Shown: positions 22,801-28,140, counted from the stretch's first letter. The stretch is DNA of 64,000 nucleotides from Enchytraeus crypticus (GCA_905160935.1 CAJHZI010000426.1:43501-107500); one strand, 5' to 3'. Numbers and translations: made by a program. The notes: generated by a model not told the origin, from the sequence alone.

Positions 22801-24067
22801 TGCATTGTTCTATTGTTGCATTCTTTCATTGATGCATCGTTGCATTGTAGTATTGTTGTAATGTTGCATTGTTGCTTTGATGTATTCTTGCATTGTTGTG
22901 CAGGTAGTAATATTATCTTGCGTTGCTGTAATGTTAGATTGCTGCATTGTTTTGTTGTTGCATTGTTTTGTTGTTGCTTCTTACTCTAAAATCTATCAAT
23001 CAACCGCTCTTATGAAGTCACATGACTTTCTGAAGGACGTCAATTGTGCTAAATAATATGCCATTTAAATTTTATACCTATAATGAATTAATAATTACTG
23101 ATTGTCATTACCTCTAGATTATAGAGTTTTTCAATGCTGTAAGATTGTGGTGTTTTGTGTGATTATGGTGTTTTGTGACATTGTGGTGTTTTGTAAAATG
23201 GTATTTTATAAGATTGTGGTGTTTTTTAAGATTATGGTTTTTTGTGACTTGTGGTGTTTTGTTAAATGGTATTTTGCAAGGTTGTGGTATTTTGTGTGTT
23301 ACAGTTGCTCGACCTTTTTCTGAACTGGGACTGGCCAGACTATTTCTCAAACTATGGAAAAGATCAGAGCAAGTTTGTTCGAGTCAACCCGTCCACCAGT
23401 ATACTACTGCTAGAAAAGTATGTGAGAAATATCTGTCAGATGTTATTAAAAGCTTTTAACGTTTGCTTCCCTGTCCATGTAACATATCCGACACGTTTTT
23501 CTTCATATATCCTCATCATCTTCCCTTGATTCGCAGTTTAGTTAAGGTGAGGATAGGAATAGACTATCCATTCGTTTTAGAATTTTTTTAGCCATTTCTG
23601 GAGACTAAGCGCCCACCAACTGAATGCCCAGCCAATAACCATAACGATACCTACAAGTTACATGTATTAACGATTATAATTGTCACATATGTGATAATCG
23701 ACATGTTTGTTGTAATGTGTAGGCCTATACAGTATGCACACTTAAAGCAGACTCCCTATATTTATCATATAGCAGTAAACCTGCTGATGAAATGTGGAAT
23801 ATTAGTCTAACGAGGAATATCGCAATGAACAGATTGGAAAAATAAATATTATTTACCAATTTATTTGGTAATTAATGAACAGATTGGAAAATCAACCAAT
23901 TTATTTGGTAATTAATGAACAGATTGAGAGAAGGAGAGAAGAAGAAGAACAACAATCTGTTCAGTGCTCTTAAGAGGGATGAGAGAGACAAGAAGAAGCT
24001 TCTCGACACAGTACTCAAACAGCTTAGATTCCTCATCAGTGAACAGCACGTGTCACAGTTTAACTAG
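1875..24067 (+). CDS. EXOC6: Exocyst complex component 6 (Sec15), 3' part of gene, 18 exons
   Basis: Sec15 subunit of the octameric exocyst, which tethers secretory vesicles to the plasma membrane; in the family the C-terminal Sec15 domain binds Rab GTPases such as Rab11. Exons: 1875-2072, 2987-3055, 3963-4046, 8304-8350, 9047-9167, 9807-9878, 10366-10415, 12495-12648, 12970-13079, 17007-17118, 18910-18989, 20296-20350, 20750-20822, 21104-21210, 22008-22149, 22698-22771, 23305-23417, 23923-24067. All introns are GT-AG and all phases agree; the sum is 1806 nt, 601 codons plus TAG. Hallmark peptides, close to vertebrate EXOC6/EXOC6B as I recall them, are QDLIDFAPVYRCLHIYSVL, FEEDNYTPI, LKFSEDLHL, LLTRTL, YLEDFITN and RVNPSTSILLLEK. 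Vertebrate proteins are about 800 residues, so roughly 200 N-terminal residues are missing to the left. Its introns are loaded with repeats, several of them built from its own splice sites. Invertebrates usually have one gene for the vertebrate EXOC6/6B pair. Confidence 0.95.
2091..2215 (+). repeat. tRNA-derived SINE, family B
   Basis: Begins GGCTGGAGCCAGTGGCGA. It has an A-box-like segment TGGCGACGTCGGTAAG and a B box GGGTTCAAATTCTGG, then the family 3' end with TTTCGAGTGAG and CTGACGTTAA. About thirteen copies occur in the window. It starts within 20 bases of the preceding EXOC6 donor. Confidence 0.85.
2216..2986. other. EXOC6 intron, mostly unique, with a partial family F repeat
   Basis: There is no exon between the SINE and the next acceptor. 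At about 2675-2790 a TCAA tract leads into a half copy of the fold-back family F (TAAGAATTTAACCTCCGGTT). A family E-like snippet lies near 2400-2440. Otherwise nothing is recognised. Confidence 0.5.
2987..3055 (+). CDS. EXOC6: EXOC6 exon 2 in window
   Basis: Acceptor TTTTATAG, donor GTAAGT, phase 0 to 0, 23 codons: ATAA then QDLIDFAPVYRCLHIYSVL. This matches a highly conserved Sec15 segment. Two other AGs within ten bases downstream (2993, 2996) would also keep or nearly keep the frame, so NAGNAG-like acceptor variation is possible. Confidence 0.92.
3530..3724. repeat. ATT/ACT trinucleotide-rich tract
   Basis: A low-complexity run of TTA, TTATTA and ACTATT units with no open frame worth calling. 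It leads directly into an inverted copy of the first 18 bases of the following SINE-B. Confidence 0.7.
3708..3863 (+). repeat. tRNA-derived SINE family B with palindromic head
   Basis: The SINE starts near 3731 with CCAGTGGCGATATTGATA. The bases just before it (about 3708-3725) are the exact reverse complement of that 18-base head, separated by a six-base loop. The rest of the copy is full length, with B box GGGTTCAAATCCTGG and tail AACTGACGTTAACC. A second copy with a hairpin at its head end lies at 18568-18738. Confidence 0.8.
3963..4046 (+). CDS. EXOC6: EXOC6 exon 3 in window
   Basis: Acceptor TTGTCGCAG, donor GTCAGT, phase 0 to 0, 28 codons. The translation begins GIKDTFESYYRKQRRKQARL and matches the vertebrate ENYYRKQRKKQARLVLQ block. 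Confidence 0.95.
5114..5405 (+). repeat. 18-bp minisatellite TATCATCTTTGTTATCTG
   Basis: About 16 tandem copies with TTT/TGT variation at one triplet. Because the unit is a multiple of three, open frames exist on both strands here, but they encode only a six-residue periodic peptide and are not genes. Confidence 0.9.
5640..5812 (+). repeat. TTATCTC-type low-complexity array
   Basis: Imprecise repeats of GTTATCTCTATTATCTCT. They are related in composition to the array at 5114-5405 but separated from it by unique sequence resembling dispersed family D. Confidence 0.8.
5905..6120 (+). repeat. TCAA microsatellite followed by inverted TTGA tract
   Basis: A run of about 25 TCAA units with occasional G substitutions, then after 50 bases a TTGATTGATTGA tract in opposite sense, forming an imperfect inverted repeat. 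Confidence 0.85.
6395..6840 (+). repeat. TTAGTGATTGATTA array
   Basis: Tandem units of TTTAGTGATTGATTA, regular at first and decaying after about 6560 into TTAGTGAGTGATT and TTAGTCGGTGATT variants. It lies in the middle of the intron, away from splice sites. Confidence 0.85.
7231..7452 (-). repeat. SINE family A copy preceded by an AAT tract
   Basis: An AAT microsatellite (7231-7268) abuts the 3' end of a minus-strand SINE-A that is cut off within its tRNA head at GGATCTGT. B box GGGATTCGAACCC on the complement. It looks like a SINE with a simple-repeat tail. Confidence 0.8.
7725..8140 (+). repeat. 49-bp minisatellite split by a SINE
   Basis: Units of about 49 bp around CTAGGACATGCCACTGATGA and GAAGCTTCTGTTGTATTG. 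Two copies lie before and four after the SINE-B at 7827-7962, so the SINE inserted into an existing array or the array grew around it. The downstream copies are more alike than the upstream ones. Confidence 0.85.
7827..7962 (-). repeat. tRNA-derived SINE, family B
   Basis: A full-length minus-strand copy: CTAAGGTTAACGTCAGTTTT at one end and CATCGCCACTGGCTCCAGTC at the other. It sits within the 49-bp minisatellite. Confidence 0.85.
8304..8350 (+). CDS. EXOC6: EXOC6 exon 4 in window
   Basis: Acceptor TTTTGTACAG, donor GTCTGC (weak), phase 0 to 2, 47 nt. Translation TETLEGYKAYFYDIVG, matching vertebrate HETVDGYRRYFTQIVG; the final Gly codon is completed by the next exon. Confidence 0.92.
8470..8690 (+). 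repeat. TTATCATACGTTATTAGATG imperfect array
   Basis: Loose 12-13-bp units (GTTATCATGC, GTTATTAGAT) between EXOC6 exons 4 and 5. No coding potential. Confidence 0.75.
9047..9167 (+). CDS. EXOC6: EXOC6 exon 5 in window
   Basis: Acceptor ATATTTGCAG preceded by a CTGACTGTCAGG triplicate and TTGATTGAT; donor GTATGT; phase 2 to 0. Translation starts FFVVEDRILSTTTGLINQSY and ends AVLRTHI, as in vertebrate FFVVEDHIL and AVLRAHSS. Confidence 0.95.
9536..9735 (+). repeat. Diverged tRNA-SINE related to family A
   Basis: The head AATGTCTCAATGGCTCAG and body GAGAGTAGAATCTCGCAC resemble family A. The end reads CTGACCTTGACGTTAAACCC, the tail motif seen in families B and C, so this copy looks like a hybrid or a separate subfamily. 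Confidence 0.65.
9807..9878 (+). CDS. EXOC6: EXOC6 exon 6 in window
   Basis: Acceptor TTTTGTCAG, donor GTACGT, phase 0 to 0, 24 codons. Starts GFCTDTTLLLQVKNLIML. A nearer AG at 9818-9819 was excluded because it would put a stop in frame. Confidence 0.92.
10140..10365 (+). repeat. Intronic array abutting the EXOC6 exon 7 acceptor
   Basis: About ten copies of a 21-bp unit (TTATTGACAGCTGCTATTTA) run into the true acceptor TTATTGTTAG. Many units contain TTGACAG, so they look like 3' splice sites themselves. No exon bases are included in the unit. Confidence 0.85.
10366..10415 (+). CDS. EXOC6: EXOC6 exon 7 in window
   Basis: Acceptor GTTATTGTTAG, donor GTGAGA, phase 0 to 2, 50 nt. Translation GYGFSVSQLYELLLGV, matching vertebrate GYGFPVNRLFDLLFEI; the split Arg codon is finished in exon 8. 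Confidence 0.93.
10810..12392 (+). mobile_element. Mariner-like DD37E transposon, apparently complete
   Basis: The ends are inverted repeats of about 39 bp: TAGGGTGTCGCATAAGTTCG on the left is mirrored by the right end at about 12354-12392. TA dinucleotides flank both sides (10808-10809 and 12393-12394), the expected Tc1/mariner target duplication. It carries one transposase frame on the plus strand. Insertion is into the EXOC6 intron between exons 7 and 8, on the sense strand. The near-identical ends and open frame suggest a recent arrival. Confidence 0.93.
11109..12200 (+). CDS. Transposase, IS630/Tc1/mariner superfamily, DD37E
   Basis: 363 codons without interruption. The N-terminus has a helix-turn-helix region (EGYSHKCIAQKLNRSKCWVT) and a GRPKILS linker like the GRPR motif. 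The catalytic triad is visible: Asp 159 in FTDESPF, Asp 263 in FQQDGARCH and Glu 301 in SPDLSPIENLW, with 37 residues between the last two, hence DD37E. A second ATG eight codons in (11133) may be the real start, as the helix-turn-helix begins soon after. Function in the family is cut-and-paste transposition at TA. The enzyme may still be active; that is an inference from integrity alone. Confidence 0.93.
   Translation: MRPRIIYNMDKIKIIQLRAQAVVLAKEGYSHKCIAQKLNRSKCWVTKWVGRSKFDEKLVDMKRSGRPKILSNTAKRLIQSAKYRRGQSLRRISNQLKIRNERASKDTIRRYMVNDLKWKNWRRKKIPLLTDAHKVKRIKFARDHRNWTVQDWSNVLFTDESPFKVFYIPNPKNDTVWGSQESNVPPAAQMKFSPSVMVWGGMTAHGLTSLHFIPNGTRLNSDYYIVNILDKLVKPAFQRIVTGGNVTRVKLFNDNDLGIFQQDGARCHTSAKTTRWLEDNIPSYIKPKDWPPNSPDLSPIENLWSILSFSVYRDPEPTNVVQLKRRLQQAWRSVKVEILQTLIKSMPDRILAVIKQKGNTIKY
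12495..12648 (+). CDS. EXOC6: EXOC6 exon 8 in window
   Basis: Acceptor ATCTCTAAG, donor CAGGTTAAC, phase 2 to 0, 154 nt. Reads DQYSEILRKKWVEVFNKIFE then EDNYTPISVETEEEYQRIV and TIYPFNDPALEQ. This is among the most conserved Sec15 blocks. Confidence 0.96.
12970..13079 (+). CDS. EXOC6: EXOC6 exon 9 in window
   Basis: Acceptor ATTGGACAG, donor CAGGTTAGA, phase 0 to 2, 110 nt. Reads APFPKRFPFSQFVPRVY then TEVKEYIYGCLKFSEDLHL. The upstream intron has two weak copies of GATTGTTGTAATATG. Confidence 0.95.
13200..13500 (+). repeat. 43-bp minisatellite, seven copies
   Basis: The unit covers GTGTGGTCTATGTGAGTTCA and TGAACTTGTTCAGTCACTAC. The first and last copies have GAGGTCA in place of GAGTTCA. It lies about 120 bases after the donor of EXOC6 exon 9 and includes the small palindrome GTTCAATGAAC. 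Confidence 0.92.
13655..13820 (+). repeat. 21-bp minisatellite AAGATAATGTGAAGTATTAT
   Basis: About eight tandem copies. Open frames on both strands arise only from the period of 21 and encode a seven-residue periodic peptide. Confidence 0.9.
14215..14540 (+). repeat. GATTGACTGATT tetranucleotide-type tract
   Basis: A long tract of TTGA and CTGA units with rare interruptions. CTGAC and TTGAT in it both fit the branch-point consensus, but it lies 2.5 kb from the next acceptor. Confidence 0.85.
14541..16300. other. EXOC6 intron, unique AT-rich sequence
   Basis: No exon, SINE or array recognised in this 1.7-kb stretch. A short segment at about 15810-15880 (GACGGTAGCTCGAGTGTGTC, CTTGGCGTTAAG) recurs at 60560-60625 and may be a diverged SINE. 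Confidence 0.5.
16300..17000 (+). repeat. 31-bp array abutting the EXOC6 exon 10 acceptor
   Basis: About 18 copies of a unit built from CACAAGTTAGACTACTGCAA and TGGTATATAAA, interrupted near 16450-16500 by unique sequence. The last unit ends directly in the acceptor GGTGTTTCAG. The copies closest to the exon are the most alike. Confidence 0.88.
17007..17118 (+). CDS. EXOC6: EXOC6 exon 10 in window
   Basis: Acceptor GTGTTTCAG, donor CAGGTATTT, phase 2 to 0, 112 nt. Reads LMEVEDMIRKFTNVLLTRTL, then GGCLAGLIKKPHLTLLQ, matching vertebrate TEVDDMIRKSTNLLLTRTL. Its 3' splice site follows a 31-bp array and its 5' splice site starts a 17-bp array. Confidence 0.95.
17113..17410 (+). repeat. 5' splice-site array after EXOC6 exon 10
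   Basis: About 17 copies of a 17-bp unit close to CCAGGTATTTCCTGTGT. The first copy spans the real exon-intron junction TACAG/GTATTTCC. Several later copies keep CAGGTATTTCC intact, including ones near 17237, 17321 and 17337; others have TCGGATATT or CAGGGATTT in its place. Confidence 0.88.
18421..18545 (+). repeat. tRNA-SINE-like element, family C
   Basis: ATGGCATGCTTGTTTGAGAAGCATG near the start resembles the head of the elements at 30549 and 44074. A weak B box (GTTCTAATCGATGCC) and a TCACTGACGCTAAAACTTAG end follow. Heavily diverged. Confidence 0.5.
18568..18738 (-). repeat. SINE family B truncated by a perfect hairpin
   Basis: The minus-strand SINE-B body is present from 18568 to about 18662 and stops after the B box. 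The position of its head is taken by a hairpin: 18670-18690 and 18718-18738 are exact 21-base complements (TTTTAAACCTATTAGTTTAT and its complement), and ACTGGAG/CTCCAGT forms an inner stem at 18694-18714. The inner stem is made from SINE-B head sequence. Confidence 0.8.
18910..18989 (+). CDS. EXOC6: EXOC6 exon 11 in window
   Basis: Acceptor TCATTTGTAG, donor GTCTGT leading straight into a TC-rich tract, phase 0 to 2, 80 nt. Reads LIQISINMEHLDKSCVYLED then FITNLTG, matching vertebrate HLEKSCKYLEEFITNIT. Confidence 0.94.
19122..19178. repeat. TA microsatellite
   Basis: A pure TA run of about 45 bases with slight decay at its right end. A second TA run occurs at 19785-19848. Confidence 0.95.
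19202..19435 (+). repeat. tRNA-derived SINE, family A
   Basis: Full-length forward copy. The head TAGCGTAGGGGTAATG and B box GGGTTCGAATCCCGG are well preserved, and the 3' end is TTTAAACATGTGGTATAAAA. Confidence 0.87.
19438..19785 (-). repeat. Dispersed repeat family D
   Basis: A nearly complete minus-strand copy from GACCACTGCAGAATTGGGCA to CAGCCAAGTGGCAGGTTC (complement), ending at a TA microsatellite. It corresponds closely to 27412-27779 and 52478-52838. It has no open frame and no obvious terminal repeats; the class is unknown. Confidence 0.75.
20008..20236 (-). repeat. tRNA-derived SINE, family A
   Basis: Full-length minus-strand copy ending 60 bases before the exon 12 acceptor of EXOC6. 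B box GGGATTCGAACCC on the complement. Confidence 0.85.
20296..20350 (+). CDS. EXOC6: EXOC6 exon 12 in window
   Basis: Acceptor TTCTTACAG, donor AAGGTAATA, phase 2 to 0, 55 nt. Reads ACADKLYTSKLTGQSMFK, aligning to vertebrate ETVHTTRLYGLSTFK. Less conserved than its neighbours, but phase and position fit. Confidence 0.87.
20525..20749 (+). repeat. TTGA/CTGA array abutting the EXOC6 exon 13 acceptor
   Basis: GATTGACTGATTTGATTGAC-type units continue to within about ten bases of the acceptor TTATTGTTAG. The tract is rich in TTGAT and CTGAC, both of which fit the yUnAy branch-site consensus. Confidence 0.85.
20750..20822 (+). CDS. EXOC6: EXOC6 exon 13 in window
   Basis: Acceptor ATTGTTAG, donor GTGAGT, phase 0 to 1, 73 nt. 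Reads SAKSDAESEIYRQINVKIEE then FFEL, like vertebrate HAAEGEIYTKLNQKIDEFVQL. Confidence 0.94.
20964..21125 (+). repeat. Four-copy 41-bp acceptor array at EXOC6 exon 14
   Basis: GTGCAG or GCGCAG followed by CTGAATACGATTGG occurs with exon-start positions 20981, 21022, 21063 and 21104, exactly 41 bases apart. Only the last leads into the full exon. Each unit holds about 20 exon bases plus 21 intron bases including the 3' splice site. Using copy 1, 123 bases upstream and so in frame, reaches a TGA within the array; copies 2 and 3 shift the frame. Confidence 0.95.
21104..21210 (+). CDS. EXOC6: EXOC6 exon 14 in window
   Basis: Acceptor CGTTGTGCAG, donor CCGGTCAGT, phase 1 to 0, 107 nt. Reads AEYDWMMGHCEEEPSGYITD then MIAFLRGTFKSFTNLP, matching vertebrate ADYDWMTG and LIAFLRSTFAVFTHLP. 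The acceptor is the fourth of four tandem copies. Confidence 0.95.
21420..21585 (+). repeat. GTGCTGTATTATTGCAAATG-type array
   Basis: Loose 18-25-bp units around TGCATTATTACAAGTGCTG. It ends just before the first copy of the 82-bp acceptor array. Confidence 0.8.
21575..22066 (+). repeat. Six-copy 82-bp acceptor array at EXOC6 exon 15
   Basis: The unit is 59 exon bases (from ATTAAGGTAGCACAGACAGC to CTCGGCTACTGAT) plus 23 intron bases (CTATTGATTGATTGATTAG). Exon-start positions are 21598, 21680, 21762, 21844, 21926 and 22008, each exactly 82 apart. Only the last continues into the full exon. The AG of the acceptor is intact in copies 1, 3, 4 and 6 and mutated in copies 2 (AA) and 5 (AC). Copy 1 read in frame meets TGA right after the copied exon part. 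Confidence 0.96.
22008..22149 (+). CDS. EXOC6: EXOC6 exon 15 in window
   Basis: Acceptor TTGATTGATTAG, donor GTATGT, phase 0 to 1, 142 nt. Reads IKVAQTACMSACKHISRLL, then MELLVDEEVKSISTALLKQV and DRDVQECE, matching vertebrate GKVAQTACMSACKHLATSLM. An AAG six bases later would drop the first two codons. Donor runs into a TC-rich tract. Confidence 0.95.
22150..22380 (+). repeat. TC-rich low-complexity tract
   Basis: CTCTCTCTTTCT-type sequence starting at the donor of EXOC6 exon 15. Open frames across it encode only Ser/Leu-rich low-complexity peptide. Confidence 0.85.
22698..22771 (+). CDS. EXOC6: EXOC6 exon 16 in window
   Basis: Acceptor TTGATTGATTTTAG, donor CAGGTTAGA, phase 1 to 0, 74 nt. 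Reads FAEENPIPGLDGKTFKMAFA then DLRQ, matching vertebrate FARSGPVPGFQEDTLQLAFIDLRQ. Confidence 0.95.
22785..22985 (+). repeat. ATTGTTGCATTGTT array
   Basis: Imprecise 12-bp units starting about 15 bases after the exon 16 donor. Confidence 0.8.
23140..23300 (+). repeat. TGTGGTGTTTTGTGTGATTA array abutting the exon 17 acceptor
   Basis: About nine loose 17-21-bp T/G-rich units running to the acceptor GTGTGTTACAG of EXOC6 exon 17. The array itself serves as the polypyrimidine-poor intron end. Confidence 0.82.
23305..23417 (+). CDS. EXOC6: EXOC6 exon 17 in window
   Basis: Acceptor GTGTTACAG, donor AAGTATGTG, phase 0 to 2, 113 nt. Reads LLDLFLNWDWPDYFSNYG, KDQSKFVRVNPSTSILLLEK, matching vertebrate LLDLFMVWDWSTYLADYG and LRVNPNTALTLLEK. 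Confidence 0.96.
23510..23660 (+). repeat. Dispersed repeat family E
   Basis: Contains TCATCATCTTCCCTTGATTC, GCAGTTTAGTTAAGGTG and CTGAATGCCCA, shared with 24605-24860 and in shorter form with 29696-29745, 51970-52056 and 53400-53460. Starts with a CATCAT tract. Class unknown. Confidence 0.6.
23824..23926 (+). repeat. Acceptor-region triplication at the last EXOC6 exon
   Basis: AATGAACAGATTG occurs at 23824, 23874 and 23914. The spacers share ACCAATTTATTTGGTAATTA. Only the third copy is followed by the exon. The units are mostly intron and include the splice site and the first few exon bases. Confidence 0.88.
23923..24067 (+). CDS. EXOC6: EXOC6 terminal coding exon
   Basis: Acceptor AATGAACAG, phase 2 in, TAG at 24065-24067. 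Reads LREGEKKKNNNLFSALKRDE, then RDKKKLLDTVLKQLRFLI and SEQHVSQFN, matching vertebrate KNNIFAQFRKNDRDKQKLIETVVKQLRSL. No clear AATAAA was seen in the next 600 bases, so the 3' UTR end is not set. Confidence 0.95.
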
Positions 24068-24604
24068 TCCCACTCTTCTGTAGAAACTAATTGTAATATA
24101 TGTCCGCCTACGTGTAAATAGTGTAGCTATGAGATTACGGCTAGATAACGTTTGCTGCCCGTGATTTATTGCTTATAGCGCCCCTTGGTGAAAAAGTCAA
24201 ATTATGCATTCTGTGTGTGCATAATGTGCATTCTGTTATTTTCGCTATTTGTATAGATGTCACAAACTATTAAGTTTCTACTTCACTCGGTTACTTAGTT
24301 ACGAAACATCTAAGCTCCAGATTACGTCAATGGACGCTCTTGACTGTTCTAGGGATAAGCTATTTGTCAAATCTTACGGTTGTCATCCCGTCATCCTGTG
24401 TCCATTTCTTTGATTGAGACTCGAGATCTTTCATAGTCTCACTGAGTGAAGGAACGCTTGAGTCGTTTTAGTTTGTCAACTTTCTGAACGTTCACCTATG
24501 TTAAATGTGCCTGTTAATCTCTTACTCCCCACGATGACATCTTTAGTGTATGGCAGTATGGCACTTAAGTGTGATTTTCCTGCTGTTGTTCAGCTGTTTA
24601 TTTA

Positions 24605-24860
24605 TTGTTCATTATCATCAGCATCGATTCATCATCATCATCATCATCTTTCTTTGAGTCCCAGTTTAACTAGGATGGAGATATGAATGGATCTTCTCTA
24701 TTCCTCAAACTTTTCCATTCGTTGTAGAAAACAATTTAGCAATTCTAGAGCCTACTAACTCACCAACCGAATGCCCATTCTGACGTCCGGTTTAGATCCA
24801 AATGCTTTGTCGCCTTTAATGATACGTACAGTCCACGGTCGGTCTATTCTTCTGCAACCC
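24605..24860 (+). repeat. Dispersed repeat family E, longer copy
   Basis: CATCATCATCATC tract, then GTCCCAGTTTAACTAGGATG and CACCAACCGAATGCCCATTC. It extends further than the copy at 23510, with GTCCACGGTCGGTCTATTCT, a motif also seen near 60855. Confidence 0.6.
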
Positions 24861-25276
24861 GGACGCAACACTTTTAGTTTATTTATTTTGTTCAATCTTG
24901 ACAATTTGGTATCAGTCCAGCCTTTGTGATATCCTTGTTTGAAATTATTGCTTAATGTATACGAAATGATGTCTATAATAGAAATCTGTGCCTTGGTTCT
25001 GTCACGTGGCAGATATATCTTTAGATAATAATTGTCACTTATACCCAATCTTATAAACGGAAAGATATTCTCGCCGATATAAATCTCTACCATTTGACTT
25101 TATCCTCGAGATAACTACAAATCTGCTTCTTGCATCTTATGAAACTTTTCTATTCTCAACTTTGTCTTGAGCCTGTTATGTTACATTTCCAAGAATTCAA
25201 AACGTTTGCGCGGATTTCGCGCTCTCCTATTGACTGTAGCCACCTGCGACGATTGCAAGTCAGCCTCCTGGCGACG

Positions 25277-25613
25277 ACTTTGTTTTAATCTAACGGTGAC
25301 ATATCCGCCCGATCTCGACAAGATATAGCTCCGTCACATGTAGCTGAAATCAGCTCAGATGCCGAGCGACATCTCGTTCATAGTATGCAAAAGCGACTTT
25401 CGGCGTCGATATCGTTCTGATTGAAGCTTTATAGGATTGCACATTTGTTTAAATCAAACGGTGACATTAACCACCCGAGCTCGAGAAGATATAGTTCCCG
25501 CTACAAGTAGGCCTAGCTGAAATCAGCTCAGATGCCGAGCGACATCTCGTTCATAATATGCAAAAGCGACTTTCGGCGTCGATATCGTTCTGATCTTCGC
25601 TTTATAGGATCGG
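25277..25613 (+). repeat. Two direct repeats of about 165-173 bp
   Basis: Both units contain AACGGTGACAT, then GCTGAAATCAGCTCAGATGC, CGAGCGACATCTCGTTCATA and GCAAAAGCGACTTTCGGCGT, then CTTTATAGGAT. They are more GC- and CpG-rich than the surroundings. GCTGAAATCAGC is a perfect 12-base palindrome. No open frame spans them. Confidence 0.9.
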
Positions 25614-27411
25614 CTATTAATTAGTGTAGTCATTATAGATTGAAGAAATGAACGTTAAACTATTGGAACTGTTTTAATTGGGTGATCAGAGCATTGCTTT
25701 CTGGTGCTAATCGAGTGATAAATTTGATTGATTGATTGATTTTGATTAATTGATGACCAGCTTCTGGTTCTTTTCTGTTTGAATAATTTTATTTCTAATT
25801 GTAATTTTTATGTCATACTGATTTTTTTTTTTTTTTCTATTATTCTTTATTCTATTATTTATTCTATTATTCTTTATTTTCTTTATTATTGCTTTAGTCG
25901 CCTGCTACGGCACATGCAGCAGTTTAACGAATCTTTACATGAGTAGTTTTATAAGGGGCTCCAGTCATTGCTGAATTCTCATTTCTCTGCTGAATGCACT
26001 TGTAAAGTCAAGTGGTGAAGACTGTCGGTCGTCAGCTAGATTGGTGCAGTCAGCTAGATAGGTGCAGTAGAATCACTGGTCACGTGACGACAGATCTTAA
26101 ATAGAATGACTCATTCACTCGTGTGTCGTTGAGACGTCACTAATAGTCATCATTGAACGAGGAAACAGCCGTTAAACTTCTATCATTCGTATTGTTTCCT
26201 ATCACTGAGTTACTGTTTAATAATAATAATAATACTAATAATAATGATACTAAAAATGATTAATAATTATTTTGAGCGACAAGTAAATTCTGCCAGATTT
26301 TAACCCCTGTTTCGTCTGTCGAAGGACTCATTAGTGACACTTATAAGAGAGTTGAGATCTTGCTGCCTAGAGGCCACAGCTTTGCTATGCGCTTGTAGAA
26401 TGCCCGATTGCAGAGCCTTTAGGCTGAAAAGTCAATACAAATCTGCCTGTTATCACGTCTTAAAGCTATTCTGAAAGCGCAAGTGTAGTATGATAGAGTG
26501 ACTTTATATTTACATTGAATTGTTTGATATAACTTCAATTGTTTGATTGATCAACGATGTTATCTTTACAGTGAGCGATACAGTGGCGCTTAGTAATTTA
26601 TGCCATGGATCGTATATTATATGATTCAACACTAGTGACGCACAACGGTTTTATATTTTATTCACAGTCTCAATACAACAAGCAGCGGTTATGTCGTAGG
26701 TGGGTTAATCGATGTTACAAATTATAATAGATGAGATTCGAACCACCGCCAGTGGAATGAAATAGTTTAACGTCAATTTCCTCACTTGCAGCAGCTTTCA
26801 GTCACGTCTTAAACCGACAATAGCAACAATTACAATCACTATCTTCATCGCTCGTCCATCAAAACATCCAGGACGGTGAAAAAATATACTGAATTTTTTT
26901 ATTTTTTAGATAAAAATTTCATAACATTAAAATAAGCAAAATAAACATTCGTTAAGCTGTGATAATCATCTTGGTACATCCTTAATAAATCAGAAAAATT
27001 TCTAAATAAGACCAGCTTATAAGCTTTAACAAATCATCATCATCTTCTCATGTATCCCAGTTTAACTAGGGTCGGAATACGAAGCTTTAACAAATATATT
27101 AAATGTATTTGTTATTGTATGCAATACAAATATAGGGCAATACGTGCGTTTAGCTCCACAAGCCAAGGTTAAATTTTTATGTTAACAATGTGTTATTAAG
27201 AATTTATGCTAACATTGTGTTATTCTGCGATCACATAAAGGAATGTGTTAGCCTACACATTTGTTAGTAATGCTCCAGTAGGCACCAGTGTTAGTAATGC
27301 TCTAGTAGGCATGTGTGAGCAAACTAAATAATAAATCAAAATGATACCATCGTCAATGACATACCGAGCTTACTATGAAGCAAATCAAACATGATTGACC
27401 ATATTAGTATT

Positions 27412-27779
27412 CTCTCTCTCTTCAGTGCACTGCCAAGTGGCAGGTTCAAGGTATATATTCATACTCAATGTCTGCTTTCTCGCTCCATAAGAGCACTCCT
27501 TAGATCAACAAGCTAATCCCTTCACAAAGTCTATGCCTTATCCATACCATATGTAGCCTATAGCTTGGGAAAAAATATGGCTTCTGAGGTGGTTTCCCGT
27601 TGCCTTCCTCAGTTAGGTGGATTAATTAGCATTTAATCCTGGGGGAAAATATTTCATGGTGAGGTGGGTCCCCTCTTGCCATCATCAGCTCCTGCCTTTA
27701 GTCGCCTCTTACGTACACGCGGCAGATCGTTTGCGGTTGCCCAATTCTGCAGTGGTCCAACCACACCCGAGCACAACAA
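27412..27779 (+). repeat. Dispersed repeat family D
   Basis: Full forward copy: TCTTCAGTGCACTGCCAAGT at the start, GAGGTGGTTTCCCGTTGCCT in the middle, and CCAACCACACCCGAGCACAA at the end. No coding frame. Confidence 0.78.
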
Positions 27780-28109
27780 TTAGTATTCAGTATTCATTTA
27801 ATTTAATAAAATAAACCGCTGTTTTACACCAACAGCTCTCATTACTACCCATAATTCAGTGAATACTATATAACCAATACGTATAGCTGTAGAAAGTTAG
27901 AAACCACGTTTTACAACATTGTTATCTATTGACTAATGAATAAATGTGCAATTAATATCATCATTTATATAAATAAAATTAATTTAATCTTGAAATTTTA
28001 ATACAATTATTTAGAACAGTGACGAAGAACTAATTAATATGTAACAGATAAAATATACAAAAAATAAATACTGAGTAAACACATAGAAAACTGCCACATT
28101 CTCTCTTCT

Positions 28110-28140
28110 TTTCTTTCTATCTTTTATCTGTCTCTCTCTT

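Noticed and set aside
24755..25093. 112-codon minus-strand frame as a gene
   Set aside because: Starts in family E repeat sequence and has no recognisable domain; kept only as unexplained.
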